A stretch of 64,000 nt of DNA from Rhodopseudomonas palustris (GCF_007005445.1 NZ_CP041387.1:3859501-3923500); one strand, 5' to 3'. Shown: positions 32,290 through 40,982, counted from the first letter of the stretch. Notes: a model not told the origin generated them from the letters alone. A program made the numbers and translations.

Positions 32290-32365
32290 TGGTGCCCAGG
32301 GGCGGGATCGAACCACCGACACTGCGATTTTCAGTCGCATGCTCTACCAACTGAGCTACCTGGGC
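32290..32365 (-). tRNA. tRNA-Phe (GAA)
   Basis: A 76-nt cloverleaf including an encoded CCA. The acceptor GCCCAGG pairs with CCTGGGC, the D stem is GCTC/GAGC, the anticodon stem TGCGA/TCGCA holds the loop CTGAAAA with anticodon GAA, and the T stem GGTGG/CCGCC shows the normal pairing with the TTCGATC loop. The 3' end serves as the attachment site of the mini-island on its left. Confidence 0.97.
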
Positions 32366-32500
32366 GTCGTCCGCCCGGTTCGAAACCGGGGGAGCGCCGG
32401 GTTATAGTCAGACACGGCGGCGCTGTCCACCCGTCGTGACGGTGTTTTGCCGGGGAAAAATTCACCGGATCGTCGCACAGCCGCCGCCCGGAATTCCGGC

Positions 32501-32695
32501 TCAATCCTCTTCGTCGTCGGCAGGCCGGCCGGGAATGGCGTAGGAGCCGGACAGCCAGCGATTGAGGTCGACGTCGCGGCAGCGCTCGCTGCAGAACGGG
32601 CGGGATTCGGCGGTCGCCGGCTTGCCGCACACCGGGCAGGGCTTGGCGCCGCGCGCGGGCGGCTTTGCCGGATCAGCCGGCATTGAGCCAGCCAT
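32501..32695 (-). CDS. yacG: DNA gyrase inhibitor YacG (zinc protein)
   Basis: A 64-residue protein with the YacG zinc site CPVCGKP and [17 protein letters not shown] (Cx2C-x15-Cx3C). In E. coli YacG binds GyrB and inhibits gyrase. The N-terminal extension and the acidic tail (DDEED) are usual for alphaproteobacterial versions. Starts at 32695 or 32683 are both possible; the first overlaps the end of maf by 23 nt, indicating coupling. tRNA-Phe follows, the usual neighbourhood in this family. Confidence 0.9.
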   Translation of the reverse strand: MAGSMPADPAKPPARGAKPCPVCGKPATAESRPFCSERCRDVDLNRWLSGSYAIPGRPADDEED

Positions 32696-33296
32696 GCCGG
32701 ATCGGGAAGCCCTCGCCGCCGAGCAGCGAAATGGTCTCGTATAGCGGCAGCCCGACCACGTTGGTGTAGGAGCCTACCAGCTTGACCACGAACGAGCCGG
32801 CGATGCCCTGCACCGCATAGCCGCCAGCCTTGCCGCGCCATTCGCCGGAGCCGACATAGCCGGCGATGTCCTCTTCGGAAAGCCGCTTGAACCGCACCCG
32901 GGTCTCGACCAGACGCTGCCGGAACGCCTCCTTGGGCGTGACCAGGCAGACGGCGGTATAGACGCGGTGATTGCGGCCCGACAGCAGCCGCAGGCACTGC
33001 GAGGCTTCGTCGGTCAGCTCGGCCTTCGGCAGGATGCGGCGGCCGACCGCCACAACGGTGTCGGCGGCGAGCAGATACGAGCCGCGCAGATCGTCGTCGA
33101 GCTGGATCGATTGCAGCGCCGCCTCGGCCTTGGCGCGGGCCAGCCGGTTGGCGCAGGCGCGCGGCAGCTCGCCGCGGGTCGGCGTCTCGTCGACATCCGC
33201 CGGGCGCAGCGCATCGGGCTCGATGCCGGCCTGATTGAGCAGCGCGAGCCGTCGCGGCGAGCCGGAGGCGAGAACGAGTTTGGGGCGGCCGGACAT
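32673..33296 (-). CDS. maf: Maf-family nucleotide pyrophosphatase
   Basis: A 207-residue Maf protein, a nucleoside-triphosphate pyrophosphatase thought to remove non-canonical or modified nucleotides (dTTP/UTP or 7-methyl-GTP type). The signature [14 protein letters not shown] starts the protein, [11 protein letters not shown] follows, and the catalytic Asp is in [30 protein letters not shown] is the conserved C-terminal loop. ATG at 33296 gives the canonical N-terminus. yacG overlaps its end. It lies downstream of the ATPase gene at 33390. Confidence 0.93.
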   Translation of the reverse strand: MSGRPKLVLASGSPRRLALLNQAGIEPDALRPADVDETPTRGELPRACANRLARAKAEAALQSIQLDDDLRGSYLLAADTVVAVGRRILPKAELTDEASQCLRLLSGRNHRVYTAVCLVTPKEAFRQRLVETRVRFKRLSEEDIAGYVGSGEWRGKAGGYAVQGIAGSFVVKLVGSYTNVVGLPLYETISLLGGEGFPIRHGWLNAG

Positions 33297-33389
33297 GCGG
33301 AACTTCGATTCGGACGGATGGTGGGAAAGGAACGCGGAACCTATCGGAAGGCGGGTGCCGGGACAACAGCCCGGCACAGATCACGACAC

Positions 33390-34547
33390 TCAACGCGCCG
33401 GCCAGTTCCAGGACGGGGAATCGGCATCGCGGACCAGCGTCTCGCTCAGCTCTTTCTCCAGCACGATCTCGCGGCTGTCGGCCTGCCGGCGCAGCGCCGA
33501 TACCAGTCCGTCGGCGTGCGACACCACCACAATCTGCGAGCGCGTCGCCGCTGCGGCGATCAGCCGGGCGAGCGGCGCCAACAGATCCGGATGAAGGCTG
33601 GCCTCGGGCTCGTTGAGGATCATCAGTTCGGGCGGCCGCGGTGACAGCAACGCGGCGACCAGGAGCAGATAACGCAGCGTGCCGTCCGACAGTTCTGCGG
33701 TCTTCAGCGGACGCAGCAGGCCGTGCTGCTGCATCGCCAGCTCGAAATAGCCGTCGGCCTCGGACACCTCCAGGCGCGCCCGCGGAAACGCATCGTCGAT
33801 GGTCGCTTCGAGCCCGGCGGGGTCGCCGATCTCCAGGATGGTCTGGATCGCGGCGGCGAGATCTGCGCCGTCGCCGCCGAGCACCGGCGTGTGGGTGCCG
33901 ATCTGCGGCCGCCGCGCCGGGGCGTCGCGGTCGGTACGGAGCTGATCATAGAACCGCCAGTCCCGCATCCGGTCGCGCAGCAACAACAGTTCGAGCGCCT
34001 CGCGCGGATCGGCGCCGTGGGTCATCATGCTGTCGGCGGGACTCAGCGACCGATACACCTCGCGCCACTGCCCGCCGTCGTCGCGCACCCGCACCAGCGG
34101 ACCGCGCCGTTCGGCAAATGCGTTGGCGCGGCCGAGCAGTTCCCCGGTCCACACGCTCTCGACCTTGATCTCCGGGTCGCGTCCGAACAGCGAGGTCGCA
34201 TCCGGCAGCGGCAGCCCGAGATCGATCGCGTAGCCGTAATCAGGTCCGGCGAAGCCGAGCTTGAGGGAGACGCGATTGCTGCGCGTCGTGCCCTGCACCG
34301 GATGAACGCCGCGCTTCATGCTGCGCGACAGCGTCTCCGGCCCGGCCCACAGCGTCGACGGCAAGCCGCCCTCGGCGGCGAGCGACTGAATCACCCGCCC
34401 CTGCGCGATCTCGGCGAGCAGCCGCAGCGCGCGATACAAGCTCGACTTGCCGGTTCCGTTGGCCCCGGTGACGACATTCAGCGGCCCGAGCGACAGCCGC
34501 ACGTCGCGCAGCGATCGGTAGCCCGAAACAGCAAGTCGCGTGATCAT
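33390..34547 (-). CDS. RecF/OLD-type AAA ATPase
   Basis: A 385-residue predicted ATPase of the AAA_21 type. It begins MITRLAVSGYRSLRDVRLSL, the typical entry strand, followed by Walker A VTGANGTGKSSLYRAL. The C-terminal half has an ABC-like signature ELSDGTLRYLLLVAALL and a Walker B in LMILNEPEASLHPDLL, with Asn in place of the usual Asp before Glu. VVVSHADGLV is the H loop. No TOPRIM nuclease domain is attached. Related single-gene ATPases are of unknown function, some in defence loci. It lies between the LMW phosphatase and maf, where infA is often found in relatives. Confidence 0.8.
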   Translation of the reverse strand: MITRLAVSGYRSLRDVRLSLGPLNVVTGANGTGKSSLYRALRLLAEIAQGRVIQSLAAEGGLPSTLWAGPETLSRSMKRGVHPVQGTTRSNRVSLKLGFAGPDYGYAIDLGLPLPDATSLFGRDPEIKVESVWTGELLGRANAFAERRGPLVRVRDDGGQWREVYRSLSPADSMMTHGADPREALELLLLRDRMRDWRFYDQLRTDRDAPARRPQIGTHTPVLGGDGADLAAAIQTILEIGDPAGLEATIDDAFPRARLEVSEADGYFELAMQQHGLLRPLKTAELSDGTLRYLLLVAALLSPRPPELMILNEPEASLHPDLLAPLARLIAAAATRSQIVVVSHADGLVSALRRQADSREIVLEKELSETLVRDADSPSWNWPAR

Positions 34548-34866
34548 TGGGATTTCCGCAGTGTACTCACGCTTGATGGATAGCAGATACCGAGCGAGCG
34601 GCCAAAGCATGGAGCCGCGGCCTGCGACATGAGCGATCTTCTCCTTGCATGCTTGCGCCCCTCCGCCGCGGAACGTCATTCCGGGGCGCTCGCGCAGCGA
34701 GCGAACCCGGAATCTCGATGTGCAGGAGGCCGTGATCCACAAGCTCGGGATTCCGGGTTCGCGCCTGGCGGCGCGCCCCGGAATGACGGAGGTGAAGAGG
34801 CGAGATTACTCAATGTGCAGTGCGAAAGAGGGTAACGCTTGGCCGGAACAGATCACCAGCTCACAA
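34548..34866. other. Intergenic stretch occupied by a palindromic repeat
   Basis: About 320 bp between the ATPase start and the LMW phosphatase stop. Its right half holds the family A palindrome (34675-34787). No infA-like reading frame or other gene is present. Confidence 0.6.
34675..34787. repeat. Dispersed palindromic repeat, family A, copy 2
   Basis: GTCATTCCGGGGC opens and GCCCCGGAATGAC closes a palindrome with internal arms GCGAGCGAACCCGGAATC and GGATTCCGGGTTCGCGC. The outer parts match the copy at 6975-7070 closely, while the centre differs, as expected of a repeat preserved for its fold. Confidence 0.82.
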
Positions 34867-35334
34867 CTACTCGTTCCCGCCGTTGTGCCTGCCGAAGCGT
34901 TTGTAGATGCGTTGCATCAGGGAGTCGGCGACTTCGCGATAGGCGGCGAGTTTCTGCTCGCGGTTGCCCTCGGTGCCGGTGGGGTCGTAGGTCGGCCAGT
35001 ATTCGACGTCGATCGCGTGAGTGCGGGTGAGCTCCAACGCCTTGTGATGCGCTTCCGGCGACAGCGTGACGATCAGGTCGAAGTTCAGCCCTTCGTAGTC
35101 GTCGAGCTGTTCGAAGGTGGTCGGCTTGTGCTTGGAGATGTCGAGGCCGCGCTCGGCCATCACCGCCACCGCGAACGGATCGAGCTCGTGGGTCTTCACT
35201 CCGGCGGAGCGCACATACATCGTCCGCGGCGCGATGCCGCGCAGCATCGCCTCGGCCATCGGCGAGCGCACGCTGTTCATGCCGCAGGCGAACAGCACGG
35301 CGTGCGGCAGGCCGGTCCGCGACGGCGGGGTCAT
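34867..35334 (-). CDS. Low-molecular-weight tyrosine phosphatase/arsenate-reductase-like protein
   Basis: A 155-residue LMW-PTP fold protein. The phosphate loop is CGMNSVRS with Cys17 and Arg23 (Cx5R), and the general-acid Asp is in PTYDPTG. The extra cysteines needed for thioredoxin-coupled arsenate reduction are not evident, so a phosphatase role on a protein or small substrate is more likely. It is 55 nt downstream of UPF0262 in the hisD unit, a conserved order in Rhizobiales. The start at 35334 gives the expected short N-terminal extension. Confidence 0.85.
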   Translation of the reverse strand: MTPPSRTGLPHAVLFACGMNSVRSPMAEAMLRGIAPRTMYVRSAGVKTHELDPFAVAVMAERGLDISKHKPTTFEQLDDYEGLNFDLIVTLSPEAHHKALELTRTHAIDVEYWPTYDPTGTEGNREQKLAAYREVADSLMQRIYKRFGRHNGGNE

Positions 35335-35389
35335 CGCCGCCGTCCGCCGCTCGGCCCACGCCAGGTTGCCCCGCGCGCGCCGCGCATCG

Positions 35390-35881
35390 TCAGCCCTTCC
35401 AGTGCAGCACGGAGATCAGCGTGAACAGCCGCCGCGCGGTGTCGAAATCGATCCGCACCTTGCCGGCGAGCCGCTCCTGCAGCGTGCGCGAACCTTCGTC
35501 GTGGATGCCGCGGCGCCCCATGTCGATGGCTTCGATCTTGTCGGGCGTGGCGGTGCGGATCGCCTGATAGTAACTGTCGCAGATCATGAAGTAGTCCTTC
35601 ACGATACGGCGGAACGGCGTCAGCGACAGTAGATGGGTGATCACCGGCGCGCCGTCCTCGCGGCGGATGTCGAACATCAGCCGGTTGCCGGTGATGCCGA
35701 TGTGCAGCGTGAACGGCCCCTCGCCCGCGCCCTCCGGCGCGAAAAGATTCTTCTCGACCAGATCGTAGATCGCGATGGCGCGCTCGTGCTCGATGTCCGG
35801 TCCCGAGCGCCCGATCGATTCCTCGTCGAGCGTGACCGCGACGATGCGATTGTTGGAATCGTCTGGTTCCGGATTGCTCAT
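35390..35881 (-). CDS. UPF0262 family protein
   Basis: A 163-residue UPF0262 protein, near the usual family length of 160. The characteristic blocks are [20 protein letters not shown], then [13 protein letters not shown], a central [20 protein letters not shown] and the C-terminal [20 protein letters not shown]. The function is unknown. The ATG overlaps the hisD stop by 4 nt (ATGA), so it is translationally coupled to histidine synthesis, a pairing conserved in alphaproteobacteria. It looks soluble and cytoplasmic. Confidence 0.93.
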   Translation of the reverse strand: MSNPEPDDSNNRIVAVTLDEESIGRSGPDIEHERAIAIYDLVEKNLFAPEGAGEGPFTLHIGITGNRLMFDIRREDGAPVITHLLSLTPFRRIVKDYFMICDSYYQAIRTATPDKIEAIDMGRRGIHDEGSRTLQERLAGKVRIDFDTARRLFTLISVLHWKG

Positions 35882-37173
35882 CGTTGATTCAGACGCAGTC
35901 CCACCGATCGCGCATGCGCGTCCAGGCCTTCGGCGTTGCCGAGCGCGATTGCGGCCGGCCCGAGCGCGGCGAGCTGCTCGGGACCGCATTTCAGGATCGA
36001 GGTCCGCTTCATGAAGTCGAGCACGCCGAGCCCCGACGAGAACCGCGCCGACCGCGCGGTCGGCAGCACGTGGTTGGAGCCGCCGACATAATCGCCGATC
36101 GCTTCCGGCGTATGGCCGCCGAGGAAAATCGCGCCGGCATTGCGGATCCTGGCCGCGAACGCTTCCGGATCGGCGGTCATGATCTCGAGATGCTCGGCCG
36201 CGATCGCGTTGGCGAGCGGGACCGCATCGTCCAGCTTGGCGACCTTGATGATGGCGCCGAACTCGTCCCACGAGGCGCGCGCGATCTTGGCCCGCGACAA
36301 GGTGATGAGCTGCGACGCCACCGCACGCTCGACGTCTGCAGCCAATACGGCGCTATCGGTAATCAGAATCGATTGCGCGTTGGCGTCGTGCTCGGCCTGC
36401 GCCAGCAGATCGGCCGCGATCCAGTCCGGATTGGCGGTCTTGTCGGCGACCACCACGACTTCCGACGGGCCGGCGATCATGTCGATGCCGACGCGACCGA
36501 ACACCAGCCGCTTGGCAGCGGCAACGTAGGCGTTCCCCGGGCCGACGATCTTGGCGACCGGCGCAATCGTCGCAGTGCCATAGGCCAATGCGGCCACCGC
36601 CTGCGCACCGCCGATGCGGTAAATCTCCGTTGCGCCGGCGAGCTGCGCCGCGGCCAGCACCAGCGGGTTGAGCGTGCCGCCGGGCGACGGCACCACCATC
36701 ACCACGCGCTCGACGCCAGCCACCTTGGCCGGAATCGCATTCATCAGCACCGACGACGGATACGCCGCGGTGCCGCCGGGCACGTACAGGCCGACCGCCT
36801 CGATCGCGCTCCAGCGCCAGCCGAGTTCGACGCCGAGCGGATCGGTGAAGCGGTCGTCCTTCGGCAACTGCCGGCGATGGAAGAATTCGATGCGGTCGCG
36901 CGCCAGCTTCAGCGCGTCGATCGTCTCGGAATCGCACGCCTTCACGGCGGCTTCGACCTCTGCCTCGCCGACCCGCATCCCGGCTGCATCCAGCGTCAGC
37001 CGATCGAACTTCTCGGTCGCCTCGAGCAGGGCAGCATCGCCGCGATGCGCCACATCGTCGACGATGGCGCGGGTGGCGGCCTCGATATCTGCCGCAACCT
37101 CCCGCTTCATCGCCAGGAAGGCTTTGAATTTGGGAGCGAAATCGGGACTGGCGTTGTCGAGACGAAGGGGCAT
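35878..37173 (-). CDS. hisD: Histidinol dehydrogenase
   Basis: A 431-residue zinc enzyme that carries out the last two steps of histidine synthesis, histidinol to histidine with two NAD+. [29 protein letters not shown] and [15 protein letters not shown] are diagnostic. The catalytic Glu-His pair is in [10 protein letters not shown]. The full length and canonical N-terminus ([12 protein letters not shown]) are present. It is followed by UPF0262 with a 4-nt overlap and preceded by DUF2948 129 nt upstream. Confidence 0.97.
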   Translation of the reverse strand: MPLRLDNASPDFAPKFKAFLAMKREVAADIEAATRAIVDDVAHRGDAALLEATEKFDRLTLDAAGMRVGEAEVEAAVKACDSETIDALKLARDRIEFFHRRQLPKDDRFTDPLGVELGWRWSAIEAVGLYVPGGTAAYPSSVLMNAIPAKVAGVERVVMVVPSPGGTLNPLVLAAAQLAGATEIYRIGGAQAVAALAYGTATIAPVAKIVGPGNAYVAAAKRLVFGRVGIDMIAGPSEVVVVADKTANPDWIAADLLAQAEHDANAQSILITDSAVLAADVERAVASQLITLSRAKIARASWDEFGAIIKVAKLDDAVPLANAIAAEHLEIMTADPEAFAARIRNAGAIFLGGHTPEAIGDYVGGSNHVLPTARSARFSSGLGVLDFMKRTSILKCGPEQLAALGPAAIALGNAEGLDAHARSVGLRLNQR

Positions 37174-37302
37174 GTCGATTGATCCGGCGGGCGGCTGCGG
37201 CGGGGCGGCCTCTGCTCAATGGCGCGGCGTCTTACCGTCGTCAACCCTCATAACCCGCGCGGTTTTCGGCGGCTAGCGCGACGTCTGCCACGGGCCGCCG
37301 GA

Positions 37303-37752
37303 TCAGCCGAGCCCATCACGATCATCCGGCAAAGTCCCGGGGCCACCGACCGGATCCGGGCCGAGATCGGTCAGCGCGCATTCGAGGCATTCGACGTCGA
37401 GCCGCAGCACGCCGCCGCGGGAGAACATCATCACCACGCTGCCGCCCGGTGGCTCCGGCGCGGAATAGAATTCAAGGCCGATCAATTCCAGCGCTTCGGT
37501 CCCGGCGGTCATGTCGATTGCGCGGGACTTGCAGGCCAGTACCCGTTCGAACCGCAGCGCCGCGATCAGCCGGCCGGGCACCGGCTCGCCGGACAACGTC
37601 TGCTCCCAGTCCAGCCGGTGCAGCCCGATCACCAGACGCTTCTCGGCCTGACGCCAGACGATGTCGCCGATCTCGACACGAGCATCCTGGACGTGCGCGG
37701 AAATCACCGCGAGATCGTCGGGATCGAAGGCGAGCAGTTTGAGATCAGCCAC
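37303..37752 (-). CDS. DUF2948 family protein
   Basis: A 149-residue protein of the alphaproteobacterial DUF2948 family. The signature MADLKLLAFDPDDLAVISAH is followed by VQDARVEIGDIVWRQAEKRLV and a C-terminal LRLDVECLECALTDLG. No function is known. It is consistently encoded between murA and hisD, as here, and starts 19 nt after the murA stop, indicating one transcript. It looks soluble, with no signal peptide. Confidence 0.92.
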   Translation of the reverse strand: MADLKLLAFDPDDLAVISAHVQDARVEIGDIVWRQAEKRLVIGLHRLDWEQTLSGEPVPGRLIAALRFERVLACKSRAIDMTAGTEALELIGLEFYSAPEPPGGSVVMMFSRGGVLRLDVECLECALTDLGPDPVGGPGTLPDDRDGLG

Positions 37753-37771
37753 AGCCGGCCCCTTTGCGGCG

Positions 37772-39061
37772 TCAGCCGCTGATGCGCTCGATATTGGCGC
37801 CGCAGGCCGACAGTTTCTCTTCGAGCCGCTCGAAGCCGCGATCGAGGTGATAGATACGATTGACCATGGTCTCGCCCTCGGCCGCGAGCGCGGCGATCAC
37901 CAGCGACACCGAGGCGCGCAGGTCGGTCGCCATCACCGGCGCGCCGCGCAGCCGCTCGACGCCGTCGATGGTCGCGGTCTCGCCGTCGAGCGAGATCTTG
38001 GCGCCGAACCGCGCCAGCTCCTGGACGTGCATGAAGCGGTTTTCGAAGATCGTCTCGGTGATATGCGAGGCGCCCTTGGCGCGGGTCATCAGCGCCATCA
38101 GTTGCGCCTGCAGATCGGTCGGGAAGCCCGGGAACGGCGCGGTGGTGACGGTCACCGGGCTGATGCCGGCGCCGTTGCGCGACACCTTGATGCCGTCGTT
38201 GTTGACCGTGATGGTGGCGCCGGCCTCGGTCAGCACGTCGAGCGCTGCCTGCAGCAGCTCGGGTCGGGCGCCGGAGAGCTGCACCTCGCCGCCGGCCATC
38301 GCCACCGCCATCGCATAGGTGCCGGTCTCGATCCGGTCCGGCAGCACGGTGTGGCGGGCGCCGTGCAGCTTGGCGACGCCCTCGATGATGATCCGCGGCG
38401 TGCCGGCGCCGGTGATCCTGGCGCCCATCTTGTTGAGGCAGTCGGCGACGTCGACGATCTCGGGTTCGCAAGCAGCGTTGTCGATGATCGTGGTGCCGTT
38501 GGCGAGCGCCGCCGCCATCACCGCCACATGGGTACCGCTGACCGTGACCTTGGGGAACGGGATGGTGGCGCCCTTCAGGCCGCCCGGCGCCTTGGCAATG
38601 ACGTAGCCGCCGTCGATCGTGATCTCGGCTCCGAGCTTTTCAAGTGCCATGATCAGAAGATCGACCGGCCGGGTGCCGATCGCGCAGCCGCCCGGCAGCG
38701 ACACTTTGGCCTCGTGCATCCGCGCCACCAGCGGCGCGATCACCCAGAAGCTGGCGCGCATCTTCGACACCAGATCGTATGGCGCGGTGGTGTCGACGAT
38801 GGTCTTGGCGGAGATGTGCAGCGTCTGGCCCTGATATTCATGGTCGCCCGGTCGCTTGCCGGCCGCCATGATGTCGACGCCGTGGTTGCCGAGAATCCGC
38901 TGCAGCAGCGCGACGTCGGCGAGGCGCGGCACATTGTCGAGAATCAGAGTCTCGTCGGTCAGCAGGGCAGCGATCATCAGGGGCAGCGCCGCGTTCTTGG
39001 CCCCCGAAATCGGGATGGTGCCCCGCAGCTCGTTGCCGCCGATGATCCTGATCCGATCCAT
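37772..39061 (-). CDS. murA: UDP-N-acetylglucosamine 1-carboxyvinyltransferase
   Basis: A 429-residue enzyme that transfers enolpyruvate from PEP to UDP-GlcNAc, the first committed step of peptidoglycan synthesis. The Lys of the N-terminal [11 protein letters not shown] motif and the catalytic Cys126 in [14 protein letters not shown] are present. Because the Cys is retained, inhibition by fosfomycin is expected. The inside-out alpha/beta barrel repeat pattern is clear to the end. It is the first gene of the murA-DUF2948-hisD run. The start gives the canonical [14 protein letters not shown]. Confidence 0.97.
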   Translation of the reverse strand: MDRIRIIGGNELRGTIPISGAKNAALPLMIAALLTDETLILDNVPRLADVALLQRILGNHGVDIMAAGKRPGDHEYQGQTLHISAKTIVDTTAPYDLVSKMRASFWVIAPLVARMHEAKVSLPGGCAIGTRPVDLLIMALEKLGAEITIDGGYVIAKAPGGLKGATIPFPKVTVSGTHVAVMAAALANGTTIIDNAACEPEIVDVADCLNKMGARITGAGTPRIIIEGVAKLHGARHTVLPDRIETGTYAMAVAMAGGEVQLSGARPELLQAALDVLTEAGATITVNNDGIKVSRNGAGISPVTVTTAPFPGFPTDLQAQLMALMTRAKGASHITETIFENRFMHVQELARFGAKISLDGETATIDGVERLRGAPVMATDLRASVSLVIAALAAEGETMVNRIYHLDRGFERLEEKLSACGANIERISG

Positions 39062-39219
39062 GCCGATTCCCGCTGATTTGCCTTGGAATTATACGGCAGA
39101 AGCGCCGCCCGTGGCAAAAGCGTGGAATTTGAGGCGATTTCATGGGCGCCAGCAACGGCGCAGCGCGCCTTTCAGCGCCCAATCAGGGGCCGGGTGCCGT
39201 TCGCCGCGCACTCCGGGCG

Positions 39220-39513
39220 TTACCAGCCCTGGCCGTAAGTGCGGTAATCGCGATGGCGGGGCTCTCGGAACGCCGCGCGCGGATTGACGATGCAGTCGGC
39301 CAGACGCCCCGAAGCCGCCGCACGGCACTGACGGTATGAAGCATAGCTGCAATCGCCAGGATAGCCGTAGCCCGGGGAGGTCAGACAATACCCGTAAGTG
39401 CGCGCTTCCGCCGCCGGCGTCACCGCGAACAGGGCGGCCGCAACGACCGCAACCGACGACAATGCGAGCGCAGCAGCCCGCGAACGCGCGGCAGTCTTGA
39501 CCTTGGACAACAT
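39220..39513 (-). CDS. DUF3551 exported protein
   Basis: A 97-residue protein with a signal peptide (ARSRAAALALSSVAVVAAAL through AEA) and a DUF3551 domain. The signature is YGYCLTSPGYGYPGDCSYAS followed by YRQCRAAASGRLADC, whose cysteines probably form disulphides. Many paralogues occur in Bradyrhizobiaceae and none has a known function. The ribosome site AGGAGG upstream of ATG 39513 is strong. An EcfG-like promoter (39542-39566) lies just upstream, suggesting general-stress induction. It is divergent from the gene at 39754. Confidence 0.88.
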   Translation of the reverse strand: MLSKVKTAARSRAAALALSSVAVVAAALFAVTPAAEARTYGYCLTSPGYGYPGDCSYASYRQCRAAASGRLADCIVNPRAAFREPRHRDYRTYGQGW

Positions 39514-39541
39514 GGAAGCTCCTCCTTGGATGCGCGGTGAC

Positions 39542-39566
39542 AACCCGTCGCCGGATTTGTCGTTCC
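39542..39566 (-). promoter_or_regulatory. EcfG-like promoter for the DUF3551 gene
   Basis: On the minus strand GGAAC (39562-39566) is followed after 16 nt by GGTT (39542-39545), one mismatch from the GGAAC-N16-CGTT pattern of the alphaproteobacterial general-stress sigma factor. The start site would fall near 39535, about 22 nt before the ATG. Confidence 0.5.
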
Positions 39567-39684
39567 TGCCACGCCAGCGGTTCGCCCCCTTCGCGGCACG
39601 ACAGGCCCTTTTTGCTCCCTGTTCGGGGGATCACGATTTGATACCCTGCCGACGCGGAAGTTATCGCCTCGGCGGCGCGCAACA

Positions 39685-39709
39685 GGAACGGCCCGAACAG
39701 CCGTTCGTT
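39685..39709 (+). promoter_or_regulatory. EcfG-type promoter
   Basis: GGAAC (39685-39689), a 16-nt spacer and CGTT (39706-39709) match the consensus for EcfG (general stress response) exactly. The start site would lie near 39716, giving a short leader before the ATG at 39754. Confidence 0.65.
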
Positions 39710-39753
39710 GGGACCTTATCGGTGCGATCGCACCATTTACCCAAGGAGGTCCT

Positions 39754-40050
39754 ATGAAATCCCGACTTACCCGACTGACCGGTGTTGCCACTGCTGCGCT
39801 GCTCGCAACCACGATGGCCGCGGCTGCCCAGAGCCAGACCGACTCGCGCGGCAACGCGATGGGGTCCCAGAATGTCGACAAGGGCGCACCGCGCGCCGGG
39901 ACCATGGCGCCCGGCACCACCACCGGCATGGGCGGCGACCGCATGAACGCCCCCAACACCCCGGCCGCTCCGCCCGCAGCCCAGGGCGAGGTCGGAACGC
40001 GCGGCAACACCAATTACAATGGTGCGCCGGCCGGAAGCGTCGGCCGCTAA
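39754..40050 (+). CDS. Small exported Gly/Asn-rich protein, likely stress-induced
   Basis: A 98-residue protein with a signal peptide (LTGVATAALLATTMAAAA) and a low-complexity mature part rich in Gly, Asn, Thr, Ala and Pro (APGTTTGMGGDRMN, NTPAAPPAAQGEVGTRGNTN). It is probably disordered in the periplasm or at the envelope. No named family is recognised. AAGGAGG lies just upstream of the ATG. It has a perfect EcfG-type promoter (39685-39709) and a clear terminator (40087-40120), so it is a monocistronic, general-stress-type gene. Confidence 0.8.
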   Translation: MKSRLTRLTGVATAALLATTMAAAAQSQTDSRGNAMGSQNVDKGAPRAGTMAPGTTTGMGGDRMNAPNTPAAPPAAQGEVGTRGNTNYNGAPAGSVGR

Positions 40051-40086
40051 GGCACGACGGCCTGGTTTGCAAAGCCCTGGCGATTG

Positions 40087-40120
40087 GAGGCTCCGGTGTG
40101 ACCGGGGCCTCTTTTCATTT
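40087..40120 (+). terminator. Rho-independent terminator
   Basis: A 10-bp stem GAGGCTCCGG / CCGGGGCCTC (one G-U pair) with a TGTGA loop is followed by TTTTCATTTT. It ends the transcript of the small exported gene at 39754-40050. Confidence 0.85.
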
Positions 40121-40251
40121 TAGACAGCGGCCGAGCTGATGTTGATGGCGCGGAGGATGCTAGGCGACAATGGAGAGCCGCGTGGTCCGGGGACATCCGG
40201 CCGATCGTCCGCCGCGTCGGGTCCGCCATCGCAATCCGGCGGCCGGCTATG

Positions 40252-40461
40252 TCAGTTGCCGCCAGCGTCGCCACGCCGGCCGGCAGGATCATGACTGCGG
40301 CCATCCGGCGCGTCTTGAACGATCCCGACCGGGCATGCGGCCACCGGCTCGGCGCGACCGCGAGCCTGCGCCTTGCGGCGCTTCAGATTGGCGCGCAGCG
40401 CGTCGGCCAGCCGCTGCTCACGACTGGCTCCCCTAGGTCGCGAATCCTGCATATCGGCCAT
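40252..40461 (-). CDS. Short conserved alphaproteobacterial protein
   Basis: A 69-residue frame beginning MADMQDSRPRGASREQRLAD and continuing ALRANLKRRKAQARGRA. This helix of basic and alanine residues is characteristic of short uncharacterised proteins found near murA in Rhizobiales (pattern REERLAAALRxNLxRRKAQAR). The C-terminal 30 residues are less regular and may not be conserved. The role is unknown; the strongly basic helix might contact nucleic acid or membrane. ATG at 40461 is chosen; an ATG three codons later is possible. Confidence 0.6.
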   Translation of the reverse strand: MADMQDSRPRGASREQRLADALRANLKRRKAQARGRAEPVAACPVGIVQDAPDGRSHDPAGRRGDAGGN

Positions 40462-40535
40462 GGTGAATACCACTGAACTCCAGCTTCTATTCTTCGACAT
40501 AATGGTTTCGGCATATTGCCGCGAGTGAGACAGCT

Positions 40536-40982
40536 ATGACAATCGATGCTTCGGGGATCGCGCCGGCGGCGCAGCGGACGCTGGCCGTCTGGCATGACGT
40601 ATTCGTCAGCCGGAACTCCGACCGGATGCGACCGCTGCTCGCTGAGGACGTCGTGCTGCACTCGCCCGTTGTCCGATCGCCGATTGGCGGGCGCACCGCC
40701 TGTCTGCTGGTTCTGTGCACCGTCTCCAGCATCTTTCAAGGATTCCGTTACCATCGCACCTATGTCGGCGGTCATCAGGAGATCGCGCTGGAGTTCAGCG
40801 CGGCGATCGACGGCTGGGATCTCAAGGGTATCGACCTGATGCGGTTCAACGACGACGGCGAAATCGCCGAATTCGAGGTCCTGATCCGCCCGCTGCGGGC
40901 GCTGTCGGCGCTCGGCGAGGAAATCGGCCGCCGCATCGGCCCGCAACTCATGCAAATCAAACGTTCCACACCGATCCACTGA
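40536..40982 (+). CDS. SnoaL/NTF2-like protein
   Basis: A 148-residue protein with an NTF2-like (SnoaL-type) cone fold. After an N-terminal helix (AAQRTLAVWHDVFVSRNSDR) comes MRPLLAEDVVLHSPVV, then ALEFSAAIDGWDLKGIDLMRF with the typical DGEIAEFEVLIRPL strand pair. Members include polyketide cyclases, small isomerases and binding proteins; no catalytic pair can be assigned. It is isolated between the short protein and tRNA-Thr. Confidence 0.78.
   Translation: MTIDASGIAPAAQRTLAVWHDVFVSRNSDRMRPLLAEDVVLHSPVVRSPIGGRTACLLVLCTVSSIFQGFRYHRTYVGGHQEIALEFSAAIDGWDLKGIDLMRFNDDGEIAEFEVLIRPLRALSALGEEIGRRIGPQLMQIKRSTPIH

Larger units (their letters stand above)
30862..32302. mobile_element. Mini genomic island integrated at tRNA-Phe
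   Basis: ATGGTGCCCAGGGG occurs at 30862-30875 and again at 32289-32302, where it forms the 3' end of tRNA-Phe including the CCA. The roughly 1.4 kb between has a lower GC content than the flanks and carries two or three genes of unknown function but no integrase, transposase or relic of one. This is the layout of a tRNA-targeted element that was mobilised in trans or has lost its integrase. The boundaries are direct observation. The mobilisation mechanism is inference. Confidence 0.7.
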
